NCBI RefSeq assembly: GCF_004341245.1
Contig: NZ_SLWY01000004.1
Coordinates: 179,618-243,617 of the forward strand
Reading direction: 5' to 3'
Length of the DNA: 64,000 nt
Origin: Plasticicumulans lactativorans
Lineage (GTDB): Bacteria; Pseudomonadota; Gammaproteobacteria; Competibacterales; Competibacteraceae
Shown piece by piece: positions 58,076-64,000 of the stretch. A program made the position numbers and the translations under genes. The stretch's first letter is position 1. Every line of letters begins with the position of its first letter. The notes under the pieces are model-generated. The model ran no database searches, was not told where the DNA came from, and saw nothing but the letters and a program-made list of their open reading frames with translations.

Positions 58076-59629
58076 GTGAACCAGCAAGACAAGTCGTTTA
58101 TGACGACGTTTACGGGCGTGATGGCGGTCCTGGTGGTGCTGGCCGCCGTGTTCTTCCTGGTCGCGCGCCTGGTGTCGGTGATCGTCAAGCCGGCCGACGA
58201 CGGTTCCCGTGAGCGGGTGATGGCCGAGAGCCGCATCGCGCCGGTCGCCAAGGTGGCGGTGGCCGACCCCAACCGCAAGCCGGTGAAGCTCGAACCCAAG
58301 GAGGTCGTCGCCAAGGTCTGCGCGTCGTGCCACGGCGCCGGCGTGCTCGGCGCGCCGAAGATCGGCGAGAAGAGCCAGTGGGAGCCGCGCTTCACCCAGG
58401 CCCATGGCCTCGACGGGCTGGTCAAGAACGCGGTCAGCGGCGTGCGTGCGATGCCGGCCAAGGGCGGCAACCCGGCGCTCACCGAGGACGACATCCGCGG
58501 CGCGATCACCTACATGCTCGGCGAATCCGGCATCAAGGCCGACGCCGCACCTGCTGCCGCTGCTGCGCCCGCCGCTCCGGCTCCCGCCGCCGCCGCCGCG
58601 GCACCGGCGCCCGCGCCGGCCGCTCCCGCTGCCCCGGCTGCAGCCCCGGCCCCGGCGGCCCCGGCCGCTGCCGCGGCGCCCGCGTTCGATCTGGACAAGG
58701 GCAAGGCCGTGTACGGCGGCGTCTGCGTCGCCTGCCACGCGGCGGGTGTGGCCGGCGCGCCGAAGTTCGGCGACAAGGCCGCCTGGGAGCCCCGCGCCGC
58801 TGCCGGCCTGGAGGCGCTGGTCAAGAGCGCGCTGAACGGCAAGGGCGTGATGCCGCCGAAGGGCGGCAACCCGGCGCTGACCGAGACCGACCTGCACAAC
58901 GCCGTCGCCTACATGCTGCACGAGGCCGGCCTGCCCGTCGCCGCGGCCGCGCCGGCCGCCCCGGCACCGGCACCGGCACCGGCACCTGCTGCTGCGCCTG
59001 CCCCGGCTGCCGCGCCTGCACCGACCGCCGAAGCGGCTCCGGCACCCGCGCCGGCTGCTCCCGCTGCCCCGGCTGCTGCTCCCGCGCCTGCCGCGCCTGC
59101 GGCCGAAGCAGCCCCCGCGCCGGCGGCCCCGGCAGCCGCGCCTGCGGCGGCGCCCGCGCCGGCAGCTGCTCCCGCACCGGCCGCGCCTGCGCCGGCGCCC
59201 GCACCGGCAGCCGAAGCCGCTCCGGCACCCGCGCCTGCCGCGCCGGCGGTCGAAGCAGTCCCCGCGCCTGCGGCCCCGGCTGCGCCTGCTCCCGCCCCGG
59301 CTGCAGCCCCTGCGCCGGCCGAAGCGGCGCCCGCGGCTCCGGCCGCCGCCGCGCCGGTGCATGTCGCGGTTCCGACCACGGTCGACCTGGCGCGTGGCAA
59401 GCAGCTCTACAACACCGCCTGCATCATCTGCCACCAGGCCGGCGTGGCCGGGGCGCCCAAGCTCGGTGACAAGGCCGCATGGGCCCCGCGCCTCGCGCAG
59501 GGCTGGGACGTGCTCGTCGAGCACGGCCTGAAGGGCTACAAGGGCATGCCGGCGAAGGGCGGCAACCTGCAGGTCGACGATGCCGACATGATCTCGGCGA
59601 TCGGCTACCTGGTCACCGAAGCGCAGTGA
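58076..59629 (+). CDS. Membrane-anchored triheme cytochrome c with long Ala/Pro linkers, 517 aa
   Basis: One N-terminal membrane segment (about 12-34), uncleaved in appearance, then three class I (c5-like) cytochrome domains of about 85 residues. Heme motifs are CASCH (82-86), CVACH (about 219) and CIICH (about 448); each domain has its Met ligand in a (A/V/G)MP(A/P)KGGN segment. The domains are joined by linkers of about 45 and 130 residues made almost only of Ala and Pro with a few Glu. The protein should reach far into the periplasm and pass electrons; partners are unknown. GTG start with a strong RBS. The next gene is an unrelated regulator after a terminator. Confidence 0.9.
   Translation: MNQQDKSFMTTFTGVMAVLVVLAAVFFLVARLVSVIVKPADDGSRERVMAESRIAPVAKVAVADPNRKPVKLEPKEVVAKVCASCHGAGVLGAPKIGEKSQWEPRFTQAHGLDGLVKNAVSGVRAMPAKGGNPALTEDDIRGAITYMLGESGIKADAAPAAAAAPAAPAPAAAAAAPAPAPAAPAAPAAAPAPAAPAAAAAPAFDLDKGKAVYGGVCVACHAAGVAGAPKFGDKAAWEPRAAAGLEALVKSALNGKGVMPPKGGNPALTETDLHNAVAYMLHEAGLPVAAAAPAAPAPAPAPAPAAAPAPAAAPAPTAEAAPAPAPAAPAAPAAAPAPAAPAAEAAPAPAAPAAAPAAAPAPAAAPAPAAPAPAPAPAAEAAPAPAPAAPAVEAVPAPAAPAAPAPAPAAAPAPAEAAPAAPAAAAPVHVAVPTTVDLARGKQLYNTACIICHQAGVAGAPKLGDKAAWAPRLAQGWDVLVEHGLKGYKGMPAKGGNLQVDDADMISAIGYLVTEAQ
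58551..59362. repeat. Low-complexity Ala/Pro coding repeats in the cytochrome gene
   Basis: Irregular repeats of gcg/gct, ccg and gcc codons at about 58551-58680 and 58940-59362 encode (AP/APA)n with interspersed Glu-Ala-Ala-Pro. The two blocks have the same composition and flank the middle heme domain. Confidence 0.8.
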
Positions 59630-59649
59630 GCGGGGTTCGTGCCGTGACG

Positions 59650-59679
59650 AGGGCGCCTGCGGGCGCCCTTCGCATTTTT
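59650..59679 (+). terminator. Rho-independent terminator after the cytochrome gene
   Basis: agggcgcc (59650-59657) pairs with ggcgccct (59662-59669) around tgcg, followed by tcgcattttt. A classic terminator 21 bp after the stop codon. Confidence 0.75.
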
Positions 59680-59752
59680 CGGCCGCGCGACGCCGCCTGA
59701 GCGGTCCGTGGCGGGCATGCGGCGTGGTGGCGGGCGGCGATATCTGTTAGCC

Positions 59753-59766
59753 TGAAACCGGTTCCA
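59753..59766. promoter_or_regulatory. PtxS-type operator upstream of the LacI-family gene
   Basis: TGAAACCGGTTCCA, a near-perfect 14-bp palindrome matching the Pseudomonas PtxS operator TGAAACCGGTTTCA at 13 of 14 positions. It lies 58 bp before the regulator start, consistent with autoregulation. Confidence 0.7.
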
Positions 59767-59803
59767 GCCGTCTTCCGGGCAGCATTCCTGAGGAGGAGGG
59801 CAG

Positions 59804-59827
59804 ATGGCGCGGAGGACGAGGCCATGA
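59804..59827 (+). CDS. Possible 7-codon leader peptide coupled to the PtxS-like gene
   Basis: ATG at 59804 opens a short frame, M-A-R-R-T-R-P-stop, preceded by a very strong ribosome-binding site (AGGAGGAGGG, about 59791-59800). Its TGA overlaps the regulator ATG (ATGA at 59824-59827). The regulator's own site is inside the leader (GGAGG). This would tie regulator translation to the leader. Seen directly; function inferred. Confidence 0.4.
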   Translation: MARRTRP

Positions 59828-60882
59828 AGGCGGCTGACAGCAACGGTGCGAGCGGCGCCGGCCCGCAGCGGCGGGTGACGATCAACGAGGTGGCGCGCTG
59901 CGCCGGCGTGTCCAAGACCAGCGTGTCGCGCTACCTCGGCGGTGAGCTGAGCGCGCTGTCGGAGGACATGCGCCGGCAGATCGAACGGGCCATCGCCGAG
60001 CTCGACTACCGCCCCAACCAGATGGCGCGCGGGCTCAAGCGCGGGCGCAGCCGGCTGGTCGGCATGGTCGTTGCGGACATCCTCAATCCCTATTCGGTGG
60101 CGGTGATGCACGGCGTGGAGGTCGCCTGCCGGCAGCGCGGCTACGCGCTGATGCTCTGCAACACCGCCGGCGACGACGAGCTCGAACGCCGCCACCTCGC
60201 CGCACTCGCCTCGTACAGCGTCGAAGGCCTGATCGTGCACACCACCAGCCAGCACACCCGCGACCTGCTCGACGCCGCGGCGCACGGCCTGCCGGTGGTG
60301 GCGGTCGACCGCGAGATCAGCGGCCTCGCCGCCGACATGGTCGGCATCGACAACCGCCAGGCGGCGAGCGTCGCCACCGAGCACCTGATCGCCCAGGGCT
60401 ACCGCGACCTGCTGTACCTGTCGGAGCCGCTCGATCACGTGAACCCGCGCATCGAGCGCCTCGCGGCCTTCGAGGCGGTGCTCGCGCAGCATCCGGCGTG
60501 CCGCGGCCGCGCGCTGGCGCTCGACGTGCACGCCAGCGCGCGGCTCGACCAGGCGCTCGGCGACTTCCTCGCCGCCACCGGCCCCGGCCCCCGGGCGGTG
60601 TTCGCCGCCAACGGCGTGGTGACGCTCGAAACCACGCGTGCGCTGCGCCGGCTCGGCTGCCGGCTGTTCGAGGATACCGGCCTGATCGGTTTCGACGAGC
60701 TCGAATGGTGCGCGCTGGTCGGCTCGGGCATCACCACCGTCGCCCAGCCCACCTACGACATCGGCGTCACCGCCGCGCAGTGCCTGATGCGGCGCATCGA
60801 GGGTGACCGCTCGGCCCCGCGCCAGACCCTGTACCGCGGCGAACTGATCGTGCGCGGCTCGACGCAGCCCGTCGCGCGCTGA
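59824..60882 (+). CDS. ptxS: LacI-family regulator, PtxS-like, 352 aa
   Basis: Probable repressor of 2-ketogluconate genes. N-terminal helix-turn-helix VTINEVARCAGVSKTSVSRYLGG with the hinge helix (LDYRPNQMARGLKRGRS), then a periplasmic-binding-like effector domain (VGMVVADILNPYSVAVMHG, VVAVDREISG, VGIDNRQAASVATEHLIAQG). It is upstream of and parallel to kguE-kguK-kguD-like genes. Operators of the PtxS type (ACCGGTTCC core) precede both it and kguE. In Pseudomonas PtxS releases DNA on binding 2-ketogluconate. The symbol rests on operator and context. Confidence 0.82.
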   Translation: MKAADSNGASGAGPQRRVTINEVARCAGVSKTSVSRYLGGELSALSEDMRRQIERAIAELDYRPNQMARGLKRGRSRLVGMVVADILNPYSVAVMHGVEVACRQRGYALMLCNTAGDDELERRHLAALASYSVEGLIVHTTSQHTRDLLDAAAHGLPVVAVDREISGLAADMVGIDNRQAASVATEHLIAQGYRDLLYLSEPLDHVNPRIERLAAFEAVLAQHPACRGRALALDVHASARLDQALGDFLAATGPGPRAVFAANGVVTLETTRALRRLGCRLFEDTGLIGFDELEWCALVGSGITTVAQPTYDIGVTAAQCLMRRIEGDRSAPRQTLYRGELIVRGSTQPVAR

Positions 60883-60924
60883 AGCCATGGCCCGGACGCG
60901 CCGCGACACGGTGGCGGAAAACGT

Positions 60925-60953
60925 TTGAACTCTTTTGGAACCGGTTCCATAAT
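60925..60953 (+). promoter_or_regulatory. kguE promoter with PtxS-type operator in the spacer
   Basis: -35 TTGAAC (60925-60930), 17-bp spacer, -10 CATAAT (60948-60953). The perfect palindrome TGGAACCGGTTCCA (60936-60949) fills the spacer and overlaps the -10, so a bound repressor would exclude RNA polymerase. Confidence 0.7.
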
Positions 60954-61055
60954 GATTGCCATACTCAACCGGTGATTTCACGCTCATCGGCTGGGCGCAC
61001 CACGAAACGATCGACGATTCAGCTGGCTATCGCGTCTCTGTCGTGCGTCTTCGAA

Positions 61056-61069
61056 TGGTACCGGTTCCA
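61056..61069. promoter_or_regulatory. Second PtxS-type operator before kguE
   Basis: TGGTACCGGTTCCA, palindromic except for one pair, 120 bp downstream of the first kguE operator and 21 bp before the kguE ATG. The GAGGAG ribosome-binding site follows. Position suggests a roadblock or DNA-looping site. Confidence 0.65.
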
Positions 61070-61090
61070 TAAAAGAGGAGAAGAGAAGAC

Positions 61091-61846
61091 ATGAGGCAAT
61101 CACCCCCCGTATTCGTGGCGACCTCGGCCTACGGCGCCGACCTGGTCCGCCGCCTGGGGCAGGCCGAGGTGCTGCCGTGGATCGCCGCCGCCGGCGCCGA
61201 CGGCATCGAGATCCGCCGCGAGCTGTTCACCGACGACGCCCCGCCGCTGGCCGCACTGCGCGAGGCGATCGCCGCGCACGGCCTGGCCACGGTCTATTCG
61301 GTGCCGCTCGAACTGTGGCGGGAGGACGGCCGGCTGGCGGATGCCGCGCTGCGCCGGGCGCTGCGCGAAGCCGCGCTGCTGGGGGCCGGGGTGCTCAAGG
61401 TGTCGCTCGGCCACTACGCCGCCGGTGTGGCGCTCGACGCACTCGGCGCGGTGCTCGCCGACACGCCGGTGCGCCTGCTGGTGGAGAACGACCAGACCGT
61501 GCAGGGCGGCACCGTCGCGCCGCTCGCGGCCTTCTTCGCGGCGGCGGCCGCGGCCGGGGTGGCGGTGGGGATGACCTTCGACCTCGGCAACTGGCGCTGG
61601 ACCGACAGCGACGCCGGCGAGGCCGCGCGGGTGCTCGGGGAGCACGTCGCCTACGTGCACTGCAAGCGCGTGCTGCGCGACGGCGGACGCCTGAAGGCGG
61701 TGCCGCCCGAGGGCGCCATGCCCGACTGGGCGGAGTGCTTCGGCCACTTCCGCGCCGGCCTGCCGCGCGCGATCGAGTTCCCGCTGGCGGGGGAGGCGCT
61801 CGATGCGCTCACCGCCGTCCACGTCGCCCGGCTGCGCCGCCTGTGA
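61091..61846 (+). CDS. kguE: TIM-barrel sugar isomerase/epimerase family protein, KguE-like, 251 aa
   Basis: Xylose-isomerase-like TIM barrel (AP endonuclease 2 fold). Features: IAAAGADGIEIRRELF with a metal-ligand Glu, LKVSLGHYA, RLLVENDQ with a second Glu, MTFDLGNWRW, and YVHCKRVL with a His. In Pseudomonas kguE heads the kguEKTD operon; its exact reaction is not settled. ATG with GAGGAG upstream. It is 20 bp before the kinase gene and directly behind two PtxS-type operators. Confidence 0.8.
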   Translation: MRQSPPVFVATSAYGADLVRRLGQAEVLPWIAAAGADGIEIRRELFTDDAPPLAALREAIAAHGLATVYSVPLELWREDGRLADAALRRALREAALLGAGVLKVSLGHYAAGVALDALGAVLADTPVRLLVENDQTVQGGTVAPLAAFFAAAAAAGVAVGMTFDLGNWRWTDSDAGEAARVLGEHVAYVHCKRVLRDGGRLKAVPPEGAMPDWAECFGHFRAGLPRAIEFPLAGEALDALTAVHVARLRRL

Positions 61847-61866
61847 GCGCGCGAGGTTCCCGCCCC

Positions 61867-62817
61867 ATGCCTGCCCATGACGTCGTGACCTTTGGCGAAA
61901 CCATGGCGATGTTCGTCGCCGACCAGCCGGGCGCGCTCGCCGACGCGCTGCACTTCACCAAGCGCATCGCCGGTGCCGACACCAACGTCGCCATCGGCCT
62001 CGCCCGGCTCGGCCTGCGCGTGGCCTGGGTGAGCCGCATCGGCGACGACAGCTTCGGCCGCTTCATCACCGCGAGCCTCGAACGCGAGGGGCTCGACTGC
62101 GGCCGGGTGGCGGTGGATGCGCGGCATCCGACCGGCTTCCAGCTCAAGGCCCGCACCGCGGACGGCTCCGACCCGACGGTGGAGTACTTCCGCCGCGGCT
62201 CGGCGGCGAGCCGGCTGTCGCCGGACGATTTCGACGCCGCGCTGTTCACCGCGGCGCGCCACCTGCACGCGACCGGCATCCCGCCGGCGCTGTCGGCCGG
62301 CGCGCGCGAACTCGCCCACCTGGCGCTGCGCGAGATGCGCGCGGCCGGGCGCACGGTGTCCTTCGACCCCAACCTGCGCCCCGCGCTGTGGCCGGATCGC
62401 GCCACGATGGTCGCCGAGATCAACGCGCTCGCCGCGCAGGCGGACTGGGTGCTGCCGGGGCTCGCCGAAGGGCGCCTGCTGACCGGCTACGACGCGCCGC
62501 GCGACATCGCCGCGTTCTACCTGGAGCGCGGCGTCGAGGCGGTGGCGATCAAGCTCGGTCCGAGCGGCGCGTACTGGCGCACCGCACACGCCGAGGGGAC
62601 GGTGCCGGGCTTCCCGGTGGCCCGGGTGGTCGACACGGTCGGTGCCGGCGACGGCTTCGCGGTCGGCTTCGTCAGCGCCCGGCTCGAAGGGCGCGAGCTC
62701 GCCGCCGCCGTCGCCCGTGGCAACCGCATCGGCGCGCTGCAGGTGCAGGTGCCGGGCGACATGGAGGGCCTGCCGACGCGGGCCGAACTCGACCGCCTCG
62801 AAGCCGGCGGCGCCTGA
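61867..62817 (+). CDS. kguK: 2-ketogluconate kinase, KguK-like (PfkB family), 316 aa
   Basis: Phosphorylates 2-ketogluconate to 2-keto-6-phosphogluconate (by context; the near relative KdgK acts on 2-keto-3-deoxygluconate). N-terminal FGETMAMFVADQPG and KRIAGADTNVAIGLARLGL; substrate segment VEYFRRGSAASRLSPDD, typical for keto-acid sugars; C-terminal DTVGAGDGFAVGFVSARLEG with catalytic Asp. Start MPAHDVVTFGE at 61867. It is between kguE and kguD. Confidence 0.85.
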   Translation: MPAHDVVTFGETMAMFVADQPGALADALHFTKRIAGADTNVAIGLARLGLRVAWVSRIGDDSFGRFITASLEREGLDCGRVAVDARHPTGFQLKARTADGSDPTVEYFRRGSAASRLSPDDFDAALFTAARHLHATGIPPALSAGARELAHLALREMRAAGRTVSFDPNLRPALWPDRATMVAEINALAAQADWVLPGLAEGRLLTGYDAPRDIAAFYLERGVEAVAIKLGPSGAYWRTAHAEGTVPGFPVARVVDTVGAGDGFAVGFVSARLEGRELAAAVARGNRIGALQVQVPGDMEGLPTRAELDRLEAGGA

Positions 62818-62853
62818 ACCCCGATCGATGCCCTTGCGCGCGAGACCCCATCC

Positions 62854-63843
62854 ATGACCAAGCATGTCCTCGTCTACCGTCCGCTCCCCGCCGACCAGCT
62901 CGCCGCGCTGCGCGCGCGCTTCGACGTCACCGTGCTCGAACGCCCGCAGGCGCACGACCCCGACTTCCGCGCCGCCGTCGCCACCGCGCACGGGCTGATC
63001 GGCGCGAGCGTGAAGCTCGACCGTGCCCTGCTCGACACCGCGCCGGCGCTGGAAGTGATCTCCAGCATCTCGGTCGGCTACGACAACTACGACCTGCCGT
63101 ACCTGAAGGCGCGCGGCATCCTGCTCACCAACACCCCCGACGTGCTCACCGAAACCACCGCCGACACCGCCTTCGCGCTGATCCTGGCGACGGCGCGGCG
63201 GGTGGTGGAGCTCGCCAACTGGGTCCGCGACGGCCACTGGACCCGCAACATCGGCGCCGCGCACTACGGCACCGACGTGCACCACAAGCGCCTCGGCATC
63301 GTCGGCTTCGGCCGCATCGGCGCCGCGGTCGCGCGCCGCGGGCGGCTCGGCTTCGGCATGGAGGTGCTGTACTGCAACGACAGCGCGCGGCCGGAACTCG
63401 AGGCCGAGCTCGGCGCGCGCCGGCGCACGCTCGACGAACTGCTGCAGGAGGCCGACTTCGTCTGCCTCAACCTGCCGCTGCTGCCGCAGACCGAAGGCCT
63501 GATCGGCGCGCGCGAGTTCGCGCTGATGCGCCCGGAGACGATCTTCATCAACGCCTCGCGCGGGCGCGTGGTCGACGAGGCGGCGCTGATCGAGGCGCTG
63601 CGCACGGGGCGCATCCGCGCCGCCGGGCTCGACGTGTTCGAGCGCGAGCCGCTGCCCGCCGACTCGCCGCTGCCGCGGCTGCCGAACGTGGTGGCACTGC
63701 CGCACATCGGCTCGGCGACGCACGAGACGCGCGCGGCGATGGCGCGCTGCGCGGCCGAGAACCTGATCGAGGCGCTGTCGGGGCGGCGGCCGCCGAACCT
63801 GGTCGATGCGTCGGTGTGGGAGGATCGCCGCGCCGCGCGCTGA
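62854..63843 (+). CDS. kguD: 2-ketogluconate-6-phosphate / 2-hydroxyacid reductase, KguD/GhrB-like, 329 aa
   Basis: D-isomer-specific 2-hydroxyacid dehydrogenase. NAD(P)-binding GIVGFGRIGAAVARRG (GxGxxG), substrate Arg in INASRGRVVDEAALIEAL, Glu in LDVFEREPLP, and catalytic His in LPHIGSATHETR. In the kgu pathway it would reduce 2-keto-6-phosphogluconate to 6-phosphogluconate; glyoxylate or hydroxypyruvate reduction (GhrB) is the alternative. 36 bp after kguK; last gene of the operon seen here. Confidence 0.87.
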   Translation: MTKHVLVYRPLPADQLAALRARFDVTVLERPQAHDPDFRAAVATAHGLIGASVKLDRALLDTAPALEVISSISVGYDNYDLPYLKARGILLTNTPDVLTETTADTAFALILATARRVVELANWVRDGHWTRNIGAAHYGTDVHHKRLGIVGFGRIGAAVARRGRLGFGMEVLYCNDSARPELEAELGARRRTLDELLQEADFVCLNLPLLPQTEGLIGAREFALMRPETIFINASRGRVVDEAALIEALRTGRIRAAGLDVFEREPLPADSPLPRLPNVVALPHIGSATHETRAAMARCAAENLIEALSGRRPPNLVDASVWEDRRAAR

Positions 63844-63863
63844 CGCGCGCGGCGGGTCTTGCG

Positions 63864-63900
63864 GAAAAACAAACCGCGGCGGCCATCACGGCCGCCGCGG
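63864..63900 (-). terminator. Terminator between the kgu operon and the enolase-like gene
   Basis: ccgcggcggcc...ggccgccgcgg (63874-63900, loop atcac) is a perfect 11-bp stem. On the minus strand it is followed by TTTGTTTTTCC, so it terminates the leftward gene; it may also stop the rightward kgu transcript. Confidence 0.75.
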
Positions 63901-63923
63901 CGGGCGGGGGGAGGCGGGGCGGC

Positions 63924-64000
63924 TCAGCCCTGGAGCTTGCGCGGGAAGGCGTTGCGCCCGGCGTACACCGCACCGGCACCGAGCTGCTCCTCGATCGCCA
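63924..64000 (-). CDS. eno: Partial CDS: probable enolase C-terminus
   Basis: The last 24 codons of a leftward gene run in from the right edge: AIEEQLGAGAVYAGRNAF, then PRKLQG and stop. The EEQLG...Y.GR pattern matches the C-terminal end of phosphopyruvate hydratase (enolase), which converts 2-phosphoglycerate to phosphoenolpyruvate. Only the tail is visible, so the call is moderate. A strong terminator follows. Confidence 0.65.
   Translation of the reverse strand, partial: AIEEQLGAGAVYAGRNAFPRKLQG

Noticed and set aside
58909..59400. Minus-strand open frame of almost pure Ala/Gly
   Set aside because: Complement of the Ala/Pro linker codons of the cytochrome; no start context or relatives.
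59824..60882. Catabolite repressor (CcpA/FruR-type) identity for the LacI-family gene
   Set aside because: Operators match the PtxS form and the downstream genes are kgu-like, so a local 2-ketogluconate repressor fits better.

Overview
The window comes from a GC-rich betaproteobacterium. Protein character and gene order suggest the Rhodocyclales (Thauera/Azoarcus-like), but no marker here fixes the genus. It carries the chromosomal replication-origin neighbourhood: rpmH-rnpA-yidD-yidC-mnmE on the minus strand and dnaA-dnaN-recF-gyrB on the plus strand, with DnaA boxes between rpmH and dnaA and between dnaA and dnaN. No rRNA, tRNA, CRISPR array or intact transposon was seen.

Layout. (1) 1-10.3 kb, minus strand, visibly less GC-rich: a type I restriction-modification operon, hsdM-hsdS-[94-aa protein]-[TIR-domain protein]-[two fused gene remnants]-hsdR-ygjP-like protease. 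It abuts the 3' end of mnmE, a known integration site of genomic islands. (2) 10.6-20.9 kb: the origin region. (3) 21.3-25.5 kb: a 1397-residue PAS/GAF/GGDEF diguanylate cyclase. (4) 25.5-37.5 kb: housekeeping and envelope genes. These are a methyltransferase, murU and amgK (peptidoglycan recycling) divergent from lptD-surA-pdxA-rsmA, then tal, apaG, a methyltransferase, apaH, a stand-alone Lrp/AsnC ligand-binding domain protein and folA. (5) 37.5-41.5 kb: pilT, divergent yggS, a small secreted protein and a Sel1-repeat protein. (6) 41.5-53.3 kb: a sugar uptake and control locus. It has glk-gltR-gtrS-like genes, an orphan OmpR-type regulator, a ribose-type ABC transporter (binding protein, permease, divergent double ATPase), a PfkB kinase and a hybrid histidine kinase. 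(7) 53.4-57.8 kb: a compact two-gene NAD-dependent formate dehydrogenase. (8) 58.1-59.6 kb: a membrane-anchored triheme cytochrome c with long Ala/Pro linkers. (9) 59.8-63.8 kb: a LacI-family regulator resembling PtxS and a kguE-kguK-kguD-like 2-ketogluconate module with three matching palindromic operators. The window ends in the 3' end of a probable enolase gene on the minus strand.

How parts fit. The RM operon looks like a defence cassette with a TIR effector pair placed between specificity and restriction genes. The sugar locus and the kgu module look like one carbohydrate network: glucose phosphorylation (Glk) under a HexR-like site, GltR/GtrS-type sensing (known in Pseudomonas to respond to glucose-derived acids), and PtxS-type control of 2-ketogluconate conversion to 6-phosphogluconate. 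Regulator identities and sugar specificities are inferred from motifs and gene order, not proven.
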